A stretch of 64,000 nucleotides of DNA from Streptomyces bambusae (lineage in GTDB: Bacteria > Actinomycetota > Actinomycetes > Streptomycetales > Streptomycetaceae), in NCBI RefSeq assembly GCF_020532645.1, contig NZ_JAJAUZ010000011.1, forward strand, positions 1-64,000. The letters run 5' to 3'. The stretch's first letter is position 1; the number at the start of each line of letters is the position of its first letter. The position numbers and the translations under genes are program-made. The notes beneath the pieces were generated by a model. The model was not told where the DNA came from and searched no databases. It was given only the letters and a program-made list of their open reading frames with translations. Shown one piece after another: positions 1-8,505 of the stretch.

Positions 1-62
1 TTCCAGCGCTTTCGCGCTTTCCCTTCCGGCGTTTCCGACTCTATCAGCGTTTTTCCCGGCTC

Positions 63-101
63 CGGACCACCGGATTCCGCAAGGCATGCGGAAGCGGTCC
101 G
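63..101. other. two-tier hairpin upstream of crr
   Basis: Positions 63-68 (CGGACC) pair with 96-101 (GGTCCG), and inside them 75-81 (TTCCGCA) pairs with 87-93 (TGCGGAA) around a five-base loop. This may be the terminator of a gene lying left of the window or a leader structure. No T-run follows, so the role is open. No gene is supported in 1-381. Confidence 0.4.
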
Positions 102-143
102 AATGTGGCTGACGCTCAAGAGTGGGTTGCCCGCCGACCTGTT

Positions 144-163
144 GTTCACGTGGTGTTCACGTG
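144..163. promoter_or_regulatory. tandem GTTCACGTG direct repeat
   Basis: The nonamer GTTCACGTG occurs at 144-152 and again at 155-163. The start-to-start distance of 11 bp is one helical turn, a usual layout for a dimeric regulator. It lies about 220 bp before crr. The binding protein is unknown. Confidence 0.4.
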
Positions 164-226
164 CCCGGCCAGGCAGGACTTACGACAGTACAGGCCCCGT
201 GGTGAGCGGGCAAATCGAAACAGGCG

Positions 227-242
227 TATGGTCTAGTCCACT
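227..242. promoter_or_regulatory. DasR-like operator (dre) upstream of crr-ptsI
   Basis: The 16-mer at 227-242 contains GGTCTAGTCCACT and by my count matches 13 of 16 positions of the DasR consensus ACTGGTCTAGACCACT. A second half-like ACTGGTCCAC follows at 240-249. DasR is the GlcNAc-responsive GntR repressor known to control pts and chitinase genes in Streptomyces. The assignment here is by motif only. Confidence 0.7.
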
Positions 243-381
243 GGTCCACGGTGCTCGGCCGAGGTGGAAGACATCGGGCGGAACCGGGACTTTTCATGAC
301 TTACCCTTCACACGAGTACGCCCTCCCGGGACTTCGGGGAGTGGCGACACCTCGAAGCCCCACCCCCCTGGGAGGCCCTTC

Positions 382-828
382 ATGACCACCGTGACGTCCC
401 CTCTTGCCGGGCGCGCCATCGGACTCGCGGCTGTGCCGGATCCGGTGTTCTCCGGCGCAATGGTGGGTCCCGGTACCGCCATCGACCCCGTGCGCGAGCC
501 TTCCGCGGCGGTCGCTCCCGTCGACGGTGTGGTCGTCTCACTGCACCCGCACGCGTACGTCGTCGTGGACGGCGAGGGCCACGGGGTGCTGACGCACCTC
601 GGGATCGACACCGTTCAGCTCAACGGCGAGGGCTTCGAGCTCCTCGTGAGCAAGGGCGACACCGTGGTGCGCGGTCAGGAGATGATCCGCTGGAACCCGC
701 AGGCCGTGGAGGCCGCCGGGAAGTCCCCCATTTGCCCGGTCGTGGCGCTCGAAGCCACCGCGGAGGCGCTCTCCGGTCTCGTCGAGAGCGACGTGAAGGC
801 CGGCGACGCGCTCTTCAGCTGGGCCTGA
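382..828 (+). CDS. crr: PTS glucose-type enzyme IIA (EIIA-Crr)
   Basis: This is a 149-residue cytoplasmic phosphocarrier that takes phosphate from HPr and passes it to a membrane EIIB/EIIC sugar permease. The motif VLTHLGIDTVQL places the phospho-accepting histidine at about residue 72, and His57 in HPHAYVV matches the second active-site histidine of the family. The ATG at 382 is chosen because GGGAGG lies just upstream and family similarity begins there; the longer open frame from 103 is not supported. It is followed by ptsI after 83 bp, so the two probably share a transcript. The upstream DasR-like site suggests induction by N-acetylglucosamine. Confidence 0.95.
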   Translation: MTTVTSPLAGRAIGLAAVPDPVFSGAMVGPGTAIDPVREPSAAVAPVDGVVVSLHPHAYVVVDGEGHGVLTHLGIDTVQLNGEGFELLVSKGDTVVRGQEMIRWNPQAVEAAGKSPICPVVALEATAEALSGLVESDVKAGDALFSWA

Positions 829-911
829 CGGCCCTCGCCGCGGCGGGGCCGCGGCGGCAGATCCAACATCCACCGCGGCGCCGCGACCGCCGCACGACCG
901 GAGACGGTGAA

Positions 912-2582
912 ATGGAGACAACGCTGCGAGGCGTCGGCGTGAGCCACGGGGTGGCGATCGGCGAGGTACGGCACATGGGCACCGCGGTTCTGGAGCCGCC
1001 GGCCAAGCAGATCGCCGCCGACGAGGCGGAGCGCGAGCAGGGGCGCGCCCGTCAGGCCGTGAAGGCCGTGGCGGCCGACCTGATCGCGCGTGGCCAGCTG
1101 GCGGGTGGGGAGGCCCAGCACGTGCTGGAGGCCCAGGCGATGATCGCCGAGGACCCCGAGCTGATGGCGGACGTGGACCGGCGGATCGTCGTCGGAAGCA
1201 CGGCCGAGCGCGGTGTGTACGACGCGTTCGCCGCCTACCGGGAGCTGCTGGCCGGGGCGGGTGAGTACATGGCCGGCCGGGTGGCCGACCTGGACGACGT
1301 ACGGAACCGGATCGTGGCGCGGCTGCTGGGCGTGCCGATGCCGGGTGTGCCGGACAGTGACGAGCCGTACGTGCTGATCGCGCGGGACCTGGCGCCGGCG
1401 GACACGGCGCTGCTGGACCCGGCGCTGGTGCTGGGGTTCGTGACCGAGGAGGGCGGGCCGACCAGCCACAGCGCGATCCTGGCGCGGGCGCTGGGCGTGC
1501 CGGCCGTGGTGGCGCTGCCCGGTGCGGGCGAGCTGGCCGAGGGCACGGTCGTGGCCGTGGACGGCAGCACGGGTGAGATCTTCGTGGATCCGAGCGAGGA
1601 GAAGCGGGCGGAGCTGCAGGCCGCGGCGGCCGAACGGAAGGCGGCGTTGGCGGCGTCGTCAGGTCCGGGCGCCACCTCCGACGGTCACAAGGTGCCGTTG
1701 CTGGCGAACGTGGGCGGGCCCGCGGACGTGCCGGCGGCGGTCGAGGCGGGTGCGGAGGGCGTGGGTCTGTTCCGCACCGAGTTCCTGTTCCTGGACGACA
1801 GCCGGAAGGCGCCGTCCGAGGAGAAGCAGGTCGAGGCGTACCGGAAGGTGCTGGAGGCGTTCCCGGAGGGCCGGGTCGTGGTGCGGGTGCTGGACGCCGG
1901 TGCCGACAAGCCGCTGGACTTCCTGACGCCGGCGGACGAGCCCAACCCGGCGCTCGGTGTCCGTGGTCTGCGGTCGCTGCTGGACCACCCTGAGGTGCTG
2001 AGGACGCAGCTGACGGCGCTGGCGAAGGCGGCCGAGGGGCTTCCGGTGTACCTGGAGGTCATGGCGCCGATGGTGGCGGACCGTGCGGACGCGAAGGCGT
2101 TCGCCGACGCGTGCCGGGCGGCGGGGCTGGTGGCGAAGTTCGGCGCGATGGTGGAGATCCCGTCGGCGGCACTGCGGGCGCGGTCGATCCTGCAGGAGGT
2201 CGAGTTCCTGTCGCTGGGCACGAACGACCTGGCGCAGTACGCGTTCGCCGCGGACCGGCAGGTGGGTGCGGTGTCGCGGCTTCAGGACCCGTGGCAGCCG
2301 GCGCTGCTGGACCTGATCTCGATGGCGGCGGAGGCCGCCCGGGCCGAGGGCAAGAGCTGTGGGGTCTGCGGCGAGGCGGCTTCGGACCCGCTGCTGGCGT
2401 GTGTCCTGACGGGTCTGGGCGTGACCAGCCTGTCGATGGGCGCCGCTTCGATTCCGTACGTGCGCGCGACGCTGGCGAAGTACACGCTGGCGCAGTGTGA
2501 GCGGGCGGCTGCTGCGGCGCGGGCCGCGGACAGTGCCGAGGAGGCCCGGATCGCCGCGCAGGCTGTGCTGTCCGGGGAGTGA
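912..2582 (+). CDS. ptsI: PTS enzyme I, phosphoenolpyruvate-protein phosphotransferase
   Basis: Enzyme I (556 residues) starts the PTS cascade by moving phosphate from phosphoenolpyruvate to HPr in the cytoplasm. The order is typical: an N-terminal HPr-binding helical domain, a swivelling domain with active histidine 186 in GGPTSHSAILARAL, then a PEP-binding barrel with FRTEFLF, SLGTNDLAQYAFAADRQ and the catalytic cysteine region CGVCGEAASDP. The ATG at 912 begins METTLRGVGVSHGVAIG, the usual family start. Length is normal and no key residue is missing. It ends in two strong hairpins. Confidence 0.96.
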   Translation: METTLRGVGVSHGVAIGEVRHMGTAVLEPPAKQIAADEAEREQGRARQAVKAVAADLIARGQLAGGEAQHVLEAQAMIAEDPELMADVDRRIVVGSTAERGVYDAFAAYRELLAGAGEYMAGRVADLDDVRNRIVARLLGVPMPGVPDSDEPYVLIARDLAPADTALLDPALVLGFVTEEGGPTSHSAILARALGVPAVVALPGAGELAEGTVVAVDGSTGEIFVDPSEEKRAELQAAAAERKAALAASSGPGATSDGHKVPLLANVGGPADVPAAVEAGAEGVGLFRTEFLFLDDSRKAPSEEKQVEAYRKVLEAFPEGRVVVRVLDAGADKPLDFLTPADEPNPALGVRGLRSLLDHPEVLRTQLTALAKAAEGLPVYLEVMAPMVADRADAKAFADACRAAGLVAKFGAMVEIPSAALRARSILQEVEFLSLGTNDLAQYAFAADRQVGAVSRLQDPWQPALLDLISMAAEAARAEGKSCGVCGEAASDPLLACVLTGLGVTSLSMGAASIPYVRATLAKYTLAQCERAAAAARAADSAEEARIAAQAVLSGE

Positions 2583-2589
2583 CGTCGGG

Positions 2590-2666
2590 CCACCGGCCGG
2601 CTGTGGGGCCGGCCGGTGGTCCTGGTCCCGAGGGGCCCTTCGCCTGGGTGGCGGAGGGCCCCTCGG
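2590..2666. terminator. double hairpin terminator after ptsI
   Basis: The first hairpin has arms 2590-2601 and 2608-2619 (12 bp). The second has arms 2628-2639 and 2655-2666 (12 bp). They lie between convergent ptsI and the reverse-strand gene ending at 2715, so they can serve both directions. There is no T-run, as is common in Streptomyces. Confidence 0.7.
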
Positions 2667-2714
2667 CCGTGTCCGGGCCGGGTCGGCCGGCCCGGATGCC
2701 GGGGGCTTCGGTCG

Positions 2715-3596
2715 TCAGTGATGCGGGTCCGGTTCGTCGACGGGGTAGCCGGGGCAGTACTCGACGCCTGGTTCCGGGGCGAGGAGGTCGCCGGTGTCGG
2801 CGTCGGTGCAGTAGGCGTTGAAGACCTCGGCAGCGGAGATGGGGAGCAGGGCGCCGTGGTCGAGGCGCCATCCGTGCAGACGGTCGGGGGCGCCTTCGGT
2901 GCTGCGGCGCAGCACCAGTCCCCCGGTGCGCTGGAGGCCGAGCCCGGCGGCGAGCACGGTGACGAACTCAGCGCGGGTCCGGGGCGGGGCGCCGCTGTGC
3001 AGGGCGGCGACGAGTTGGTCGGCGTCGGCGGGGACGCTGACGACGAGGTGGTGGTCGCCGGGTCCGGCGCCGTCGAGGAGCCGGTCGAGGATGCGGTCGG
3101 CGCGGGTGAAGGCGCTGTGGCCGATGTCGGTGCCGCAGTCGGCGCAGGGTCCGAGTCCGGCGAGGAGCAGGGTGGCGTACTCCCAGGTGGTCTGGCGGAC
3201 CGACTCGTCGACGAGGAGCGGGACGAGGGTGTCGAGGGGCTGGCCTTCGAAGGGGACGGCGGTGCCGGTGGCGGCGAGGCCGGCGGTGAAGCGGGTGCGG
3301 GCTTCGGGTGTGTCGGGGTCGAGGGTGTGGTGGGTGCAGAAGTCGAGGTAGTCCTCCGGGTCGAAGAGGGCGACGTCGGTGTGCCGGCCGCGGGCGGTGC
3401 GGGCGTGCAGCAGGCCGTGGACTGCGTGCAGGTACGCGTCGTGGTCGGCGGGGTCGTGGAAGGGGAAGGTGTCGTAGGCCGTCATGGCGGCGAAGTCGGC
3501 GGGGTCGGTGAGGAGGCCGACGGTGCCGGGTACTTCGCGGTCGAGCGTGCGTCGCAGGCGGGCGGTGGTGTGGACGGGTCGTGCGGTGTGCGCCAT
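2715..3596 (-). CDS. conserved hypothetical protein
   Basis: The protein has 293 residues, is soluble, and carries no signal peptide or membrane segment. I do not recognise its family. Features seen are CADCGTDIGH in the middle (one CxxC pair, possibly metal binding) and a C-terminal stretch with CTDADTGDLLAPEPGVEYCPGY cut by charged residues. The ATG at 3596 lies 34 bp after the stop of the MFS gene on the same strand, so the two are probably co-transcribed and under the MocR-type regulator divergent from that gene. Confidence 0.7.
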   Translation of the reverse strand: MAHTARPVHTTARLRRTLDREVPGTVGLLTDPADFAAMTAYDTFPFHDPADHDAYLHAVHGLLHARTARGRHTDVALFDPEDYLDFCTHHTLDPDTPEARTRFTAGLAATGTAVPFEGQPLDTLVPLLVDESVRQTTWEYATLLLAGLGPCADCGTDIGHSAFTRADRILDRLLDGAGPGDHHLVVSVPADADQLVAALHSGAPPRTRAEFVTVLAAGLGLQRTGGLVLRRSTEGAPDRLHGWRLDHGALLPISAAEVFNAYCTDADTGDLLAPEPGVEYCPGYPVDEPDPHH

Positions 3597-3630
3597 GGTT
3601 CCCCCCGGTGGCGTGGTGTACGGCGTGCGA

Positions 3631-4914
3631 TCAGTTGTTACGCACTGTAATCGGGGGGACCGACAGTGCGGGTCCGGGGAGTGCGGTGCGGACCAGGCGG
3701 TCCTGGCCGAGGCAGGTGAGGGCGAGGGCGGCGCCGAGGGCGGCCCAGGCGAGTGGGCCGGCGGCGACGGCGGCGGTGGCGGCGAGCGGGCCGAGGCTGC
3801 GCTGTCCGGCGGCGGCGAGGCCGTGGACGCCGAGGTAGGCGCCCTGGGCTTCGTCGGGGGCGAGGGCGAGGGAGAGTTCCCACGAGGCGACGGCGTGGAC
3901 CATCTCGGCGAAGGTGAGGGCCGCGGCGGCGACGACGAGGGCGGCGGTGGCGGTCCAGGGGCCGCCGAGTGCGGCGGCCGCGAGGGCCGCGCAGCCGAGG
4001 CCGAAGGAGGCGGCGAGCGGGCGCAGCAGCCGGCGGGCGGCGTCGGTGCTGGTGCCGTAGCGGGCGAGGGGGACCTGGCAGAGGACGACCAGGACGTTGT
4101 TGAGGACCATCAGCAGCGGTGCGAGGCCGTGCGGGGCTTCGGTGGCGTGGATGATCCAGAGCGGGATGCCCACCTTGAAGATCGCGTCGTCGAAGAAGAG
4201 GGCGGTCTCGGTGAGGGTGTAGAGGAGGTAGGTGCGGTCGCGCCACGGGCTCGCGGGCCGGGCGGCGGGCGGTCCTGCGGGGTCGCCGGAGCCGGTGACG
4301 ACCTTGCCGGGGGCGGCGGTTTCGGTGCATCGCAGGGTGAGCGCGGCCATGGCGAGGTAGGAGAGGGCGTCGCCGAGGAGCAGGGCGCGGTAGGCGCCGG
4401 TGGTGCCGAGGGCGAGGGCGCCGGCTGCGGCGAGGCCGCCGATGCCGAAGCCGATGTTCATGACGGTGCGGTTGAGGGCCTGGAAGCGGACCCGGTCGGG
4501 GCCGGCGATGCGGGCGGCGTAGAGCTTGGTGGTGACGTTGGCTCCGCGGTCCCCGAGGCTGCCGACGGCGGAGTAGGCGAGCAGGAGCCAGAAGTCGTGG
4601 GTGGTGAGGAGGGCCAGGGCGGCGGCGGCGCGGACGAGGTGCAGGCAGGCGCTCAGGCGGGTGACCGGGATGCTGTCGGCGGCGCGGCCGGCGAGTGGTG
4701 CGCCGGCGATGCCGATGCCTCCGGAGACGGCGATGAGGAGGCCGACCTGGGCGAGGCCGAGGCCGGCGACGGTGGAGAAGTAGAGGACGGCGGTGCCGGC
4801 CCAGAGGCCGGTGCCGATCTTGTCGACGAGCGAGATGACGAGGACGCGGCGGCCGTCGGGGCCGCCGGGTATCCGGGCGCGGAGTGCGGCGGCACGGGTG
4901 CTGGTGGTGCTCAC
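3631..4914 (-). CDS. MFS transporter
   Basis: This 427-residue integral membrane protein has about twelve hydrophobic segments (for example VLVISLVDKIGTGLWAGTAVLYF near the N terminus, given in part). It fits a major facilitator efflux or uptake carrier; the substrate cannot be read from sequence. The GTG start at 4914 has GGGGGAAA upstream. It is divergent from a MocR-type regulator with only 41 bp between start codons, the usual layout for a regulator controlling a neighbouring transporter. A hypothetical gene follows in the same direction. Confidence 0.88.
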   Translation of the reverse strand: MSTTSTRAAALRARIPGGPDGRRVLVISLVDKIGTGLWAGTAVLYFSTVAGLGLAQVGLLIAVSGGIGIAGAPLAGRAADSIPVTRLSACLHLVRAAAALALLTTHDFWLLLAYSAVGSLGDRGANVTTKLYAARIAGPDRVRFQALNRTVMNIGFGIGGLAAAGALALGTTGAYRALLLGDALSYLAMAALTLRCTETAAPGKVVTGSGDPAGPPAARPASPWRDRTYLLYTLTETALFFDDAIFKVGIPLWIIHATEAPHGLAPLLMVLNNVLVVLCQVPLARYGTSTDAARRLLRPLAASFGLGCAALAAAALGGPWTATAALVVAAAALTFAEMVHAVASWELSLALAPDEAQGAYLGVHGLAAAGQRSLGPLAATAAVAAGPLAWAALGAALALTCLGQDRLVRTALPGPALSVPPITVRNN

Positions 4915-4938
4915 GGTTTCCCCCGTTGACGTGAGTTT

Positions 4939-4950
4939 TGTATCGATACA
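4939..4950. promoter_or_regulatory. perfect 12-bp palindrome TGTATCGATACA, likely operator
   Basis: TGTATCGATACA reads the same on both strands and sits in the 41-bp gap between the MFS start (4914) and the MocR-type regulator start (4956). It is AT-rich against a GC-rich background. Its place would let one bound protein block both promoters. I infer it is the operator of the adjacent GntR/MocR regulator. Confidence 0.65.
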
Positions 4951-4955
4951 TAATC

Positions 4956-6281
4956 ATGTACGTGACAACACAATATTCGTTCACCGGTACGACCGCCAGG
5001 GAGATCGCGGCGTCCGTCGAGCGCGGCGTGTCCGAGGGTTCGCTGGCGCCGGGCACCGCGCTGCCTCCGGTGCGCCGCCTCGCGGACGGGCTCGGGGTCA
5101 GCCCGGGCACCGTCGCGACGGCGTACAAGGAGCTGCGCTCGCGCGGGATCGTCGTGACGCGCGGGCGCGGCGGGACGGTCGTGGCTCATGCGCCGGCCGT
5201 GGGTTCGCGGCGGCCGCCGCGGGTGCCGGCGGGGGTGCGCGACCTCGCGGGCGGGCACCCCGATCCGGCGCTGCTGCCGGCGCTCGCGCCCCCGACGGAG
5301 GTCTCGCCCGTACACGGCTCGCACCGGGCCAGTCCGCGGCTGCCGCAGCTGGAGGAGGCGGCCCGGGCGTGGCTGGGCCGGGACGGGGTGCCGGCGGACG
5401 GAGTGACGTTCGCGCACGGTGCGCTCGACTGCATCGCGCGGCTGCTGTCCGCGGAGCTGAAGCCGGGTGATGCGGTGGCGGTGGAGGACCCGGGGTTCCA
5501 CCACCTGCTCGACCTGGTGCCCGCGCTCGGGCTGCGGATGCTGCCGGTGGCGGTGGACGACGAGGGGGTGCGGCCGGCGGAGCTGGCCAGGGCGCTGCGG
5601 GGCGGGGCGCGGGCGCTGGTGTGCAGTCCGCGGGCGCAGTGTCCGACCGGGGGCCGGTTCACGGCGGGCCGGCGGGACGAACTGCTGGCGGTGCTGGCGG
5701 AGTTCCCGGAGGTGCTGGTGATCGAGGACGACCACAACGCGGACATCTCCGGGGTGCCGCTGAATTCGCTGACGGCCGGCGGGCTGCCGCGCTGGGCGCA
5801 CGTCCGGACGGTGTCCAAGCACCTGGGGATCGACCTGCGGTGGGCGGTGCTGGCCGGAGATCCGACCACACTGGCACGGCACGACGGGCGGCTGCTGCTG
5901 ACGTCGGGCTGGGTGAGCCACATCCTGCAGGCGACGGTGGCGCGGGCGATGGCCGATCCGGTGGCCCGGCTGCTCGTGGCGCGGGCGGAGGAGGCGTACA
6001 CGGAGCGCCGGGAGGGGCTGATCAGGGCACTCGGGCGGCACGGGATCGCGGCGGCCGGGGTGAGCGGGCTGAACGTGTGGGTGCCGGTGCGCGACGAGTC
6101 GGCGGTGGTCAACGGGCTGCGGACGCACGGCTGGTGGGTGGCGGCGGGGCAGCGGTTCCGGATCGGGGCGCCGCCGGCGGTGCGGATCACGAGTGCCGGG
6201 CTGGAGGGGGCCGATGCGCTGCGGCTGGCCTCGGACTTCGCGGCCGTGCTGGGCGAGTCCGAGGCCACGTACGGGGGGTGA
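4956..6281 (+). CDS. MocR-family GntR/aminotransferase transcriptional regulator
   Basis: The 441-residue protein joins an N-terminal GntR winged helix (residues about 10-75, with LPPVRRLADGLGVSPGTVATAYKELRSRG in part) to a class-I aminotransferase-like domain. The aminotransferase half keeps the lysine expected to hold pyridoxal phosphate in VSKHLGIDLRW and the aspartate in VIEDDHNADI. MocR proteins usually sense PLP or an amine through this domain and control a neighbouring gene. The ATG at 4956 is preferred over the TTG at 4938, which falls in the operator palindrome. The likely target is the divergent MFS gene. Confidence 0.9.
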   Translation: MYVTTQYSFTGTTAREIAASVERGVSEGSLAPGTALPPVRRLADGLGVSPGTVATAYKELRSRGIVVTRGRGGTVVAHAPAVGSRRPPRVPAGVRDLAGGHPDPALLPALAPPTEVSPVHGSHRASPRLPQLEEAARAWLGRDGVPADGVTFAHGALDCIARLLSAELKPGDAVAVEDPGFHHLLDLVPALGLRMLPVAVDDEGVRPAELARALRGGARALVCSPRAQCPTGGRFTAGRRDELLAVLAEFPEVLVIEDDHNADISGVPLNSLTAGGLPRWAHVRTVSKHLGIDLRWAVLAGDPTTLARHDGRLLLTSGWVSHILQATVARAMADPVARLLVARAEEAYTERREGLIRALGRHGIAAAGVSGLNVWVPVRDESAVVNGLRTHGWWVAAGQRFRIGAPPAVRITSAGLEGADALRLASDFAAVLGESEATYGG

Positions 6282-6305
6282 GGCCGGAGCGGTGCGGCTC
6301 CGGCC
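6282..6305. terminator. hairpin between convergent genes
   Basis: Arms GGCCGGAGC (6282-6290) and GCTCCGGCC (6297-6305) with a six-base loop begin immediately after the MocR gene stop and precede the end of the acetoacetyl-CoA synthetase gene. Confidence 0.6.
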
Positions 6306-6323
6306 CCCGGCCCGTCCTCCGGG

Positions 6324-8297
6324 CTACTTGCGGGTGCGGGCCAGTTCCTCGTAGAAGCGGAGGAGTTCGGCGTTGTCCACCGAGCCCGGGTTGACGGCCT
6401 TCTCCAGGGCGGTGCCCTGGAGAAGGCGCTTGACGGGGACTTCGAGGCGCTTGCCGGTGAGGGTGTGCGGGATGGCGGGGACCTCGACGACCTCGTCCGG
6501 GACGTGCCGCGGGGAGAGCTCCTCCCGGATGGTCCGGCGGATCCGGTCGATCAGGTCCTCATCGAGGGCGGCGCCGGGGGCGAGGTGGACGAACAGCGGC
6601 ATCCAGTAGCCTCCGTTCGGCTCCTCCAGGCCGATGACGAGGGATTCCTTGATCTCGGGGAGGCGTTCGACGGCCTCGTAGATGTCGGCGGAGCCCATCC
6701 GGACGCCCTGCCGGTTCAGGGTGGAGTCGGAGCGGCCGTGGATGACCACCGAGCCGTGGTCGGTGATCGTGATCCAGTCGCCGTGCCGCCAGGTGCCGGG
6801 GAACATCTCGAAGTAGCTGTCGCGGTAGCGGCTGCCGTCGGGGTCGTTCCAGAACCGGATCGGCATCGAGGGCATCGGGTTGGTGACGACGAGTTCGCCG
6901 ACCTCCCCGGTGAGCGGCTTGCCGGCCGGGTCCCAGGACTGGAGGTCGGTGCCGAGGCAGGCGGCCTGGAGTTCGCCGATGTGCACGGGGAGGGTGGGGA
7001 CGGCGCCGGCGAAGCAGCTGCACACGTCCGTGCCGCCGCTGACGGAGGCGATCCACAGGTCCTCGGCGACCTCGTCGTGCAGCCAGCGGAAGCCGTCGGG
7101 CGGCAGCGGGGAGCCGGTCGTCGCCACGCACTTGACGGCGGACAGGTCGAAGTCGCGGCCGGGGTGGACCTCGGCCTTGCGGCAGGCCATCACGTACGCG
7201 GCGGAGGTGCCGTACAGGGTGGCGCCGGTGCGCTCGGCGATCCGCCACTGGGCGCCGGTGTCCGGGAAGCCGGGGCTGCCGTCGTACAGGACCACGGTGG
7301 TGCCGGTGAGCAGGCCGGAGACGAGGAAGTTCCACATCATCCAGCCGGTGGAGGTGTACCAGAAGAACCGGTCCCCGGGGCCCAGGTCGCAGTGCAGGCC
7401 GAGCTGCTTGAGGTGTTCGAGGAGGATGCCGCCCTGGGACTGGACGATCGCCTTGGGCAGGCCGGTGGTGCCGGAGGAGTACAGGACCCACAGCGGGTGG
7501 TCGAAGGGGACGTCCTCGAAGACGGGCTCGGTGTCGGCGGAGGTGAGCGCGGACCAGTCGAGGGTGCCCTCGGGGGCGGCGGTGCCAAGCAGCGGGATGT
7601 GCACGACGGCGCGCAGGGTGGGCAGTTCGCGGCGGAGTTCGGCGACGGTGTCGGTGCGGTCGTGCTGCTTGCCGCCGTAGCGGTAGCCGTCGACCGTGAA
7701 CAGGACGACGGGCTCGACCTGCTGGAAGCGGTCCAGCACGCTGCGGGCGCCGAAGTCGGGGGCGCAGGAGGTCCAGACGCCGCCGACGGCCGCGGTGGCG
7801 AGGAGGGCGACGACGGCCTCGGGGATGTTGGGCAGGTAGCCGCTGACCCGGTCGCCGGGGCGGACGCCGAGGGCGCGCAGTTCGGCGGCGAGCGAGCCGA
7901 CCTGGCGGCGCAGGTCCGCCCAGGTCACCGGGACCGGCTCGTGGGTCTCGTCGACGCACAGCAGGGCGGGCTCGCCGGCCCGGGCCGGGTCCTCGGCGGC
8001 GCGCAGGGCGTGCTCGGCGTAGTTGAGGGTGGCGCCGGGGAACCAGTGGGCGCCGGGCATGCTGCGGTTGCCGAGCACTTCCTCGTACGGCGTGGTGAAG
8101 CGGACGTCGAACCAGGTGGCGACGGCCTGCCAGAAGGTGTCGAGTTCGTCGACGGACCAGCGGTGCAGGGCCGGGTAGCCGCCGTCGGCGGGGGCTCCGT
8201 ACCGTTCGGCGGCCCATTCCTGGAAGCGGGTCACCTGGGCTGCGGCGATCCGCTCGGGGCCCGGCGACCACAAGGGCTGGGGCGTGGCTGAGGTCAT
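6324..8297 (-). CDS. acetoacetate--CoA ligase (acetoacetyl-CoA synthetase)
   Basis: A 657-residue cytoplasmic acyl-adenylate-forming enzyme that converts acetoacetate, ATP and CoA to acetoacetyl-CoA. Its order follows the family: the N-terminal ACAS region (NRSMPGAHWFPGATLNYAEH), the ATP-binding loop YSSGTTGLPKAIVQSQGG, the adenylation motif with SGGTDVCSCF, and the C-terminal catalytic lysine region HTLTGKRLEVPVKRLL. The length and the motifs separate it from acetyl-CoA synthetase. The ATG at 8297 has GGGAGCC upstream; the longer frame to 8378 lacks support. It is divergent from the glycosidase gene. Confidence 0.92.
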   Translation of the reverse strand: MTSATPQPLWSPGPERIAAAQVTRFQEWAAERYGAPADGGYPALHRWSVDELDTFWQAVATWFDVRFTTPYEEVLGNRSMPGAHWFPGATLNYAEHALRAAEDPARAGEPALLCVDETHEPVPVTWADLRRQVGSLAAELRALGVRPGDRVSGYLPNIPEAVVALLATAAVGGVWTSCAPDFGARSVLDRFQQVEPVVLFTVDGYRYGGKQHDRTDTVAELRRELPTLRAVVHIPLLGTAAPEGTLDWSALTSADTEPVFEDVPFDHPLWVLYSSGTTGLPKAIVQSQGGILLEHLKQLGLHCDLGPGDRFFWYTSTGWMMWNFLVSGLLTGTTVVLYDGSPGFPDTGAQWRIAERTGATLYGTSAAYVMACRKAEVHPGRDFDLSAVKCVATTGSPLPPDGFRWLHDEVAEDLWIASVSGGTDVCSCFAGAVPTLPVHIGELQAACLGTDLQSWDPAGKPLTGEVGELVVTNPMPSMPIRFWNDPDGSRYRDSYFEMFPGTWRHGDWITITDHGSVVIHGRSDSTLNRQGVRMGSADIYEAVERLPEIKESLVIGLEEPNGGYWMPLFVHLAPGAALDEDLIDRIRRTIREELSPRHVPDEVVEVPAIPHTLTGKRLEVPVKRLLQGTALEKAVNPGSVDNAELLRFYEELARTRK

Positions 8298-8505
8298 GGG
8301 TCGGCTCCCGGGGTCTGCGGCTCTGCGCGTCGTGTGCGTACGGTGCCACCGCGCGGTGGGTGGCGCGTGGAGGCTCACAGGGACGATGCCATGTGATCGG
8401 GTTCCGCACCAGAGCCGTCAGCCACAGCCAGAACCCGGCCGGATGTGGGTGAACGCCAGTTGAACGGACCCTCCTGACCTGCGCCGGGATGGCAGGGTGA
8501 GCGCC

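Noticed and set aside
103..381. N-terminal extension of crr from 103
   Set aside because: It would cover the DasR-like site and repeats, and family similarity begins at 382 with a ribosome site.
3484..4929. 481-residue Gly/Glu-rich forward frame
   Set aside because: It is antisense to the MFS and hypothetical genes and has composition typical of shadow frames.
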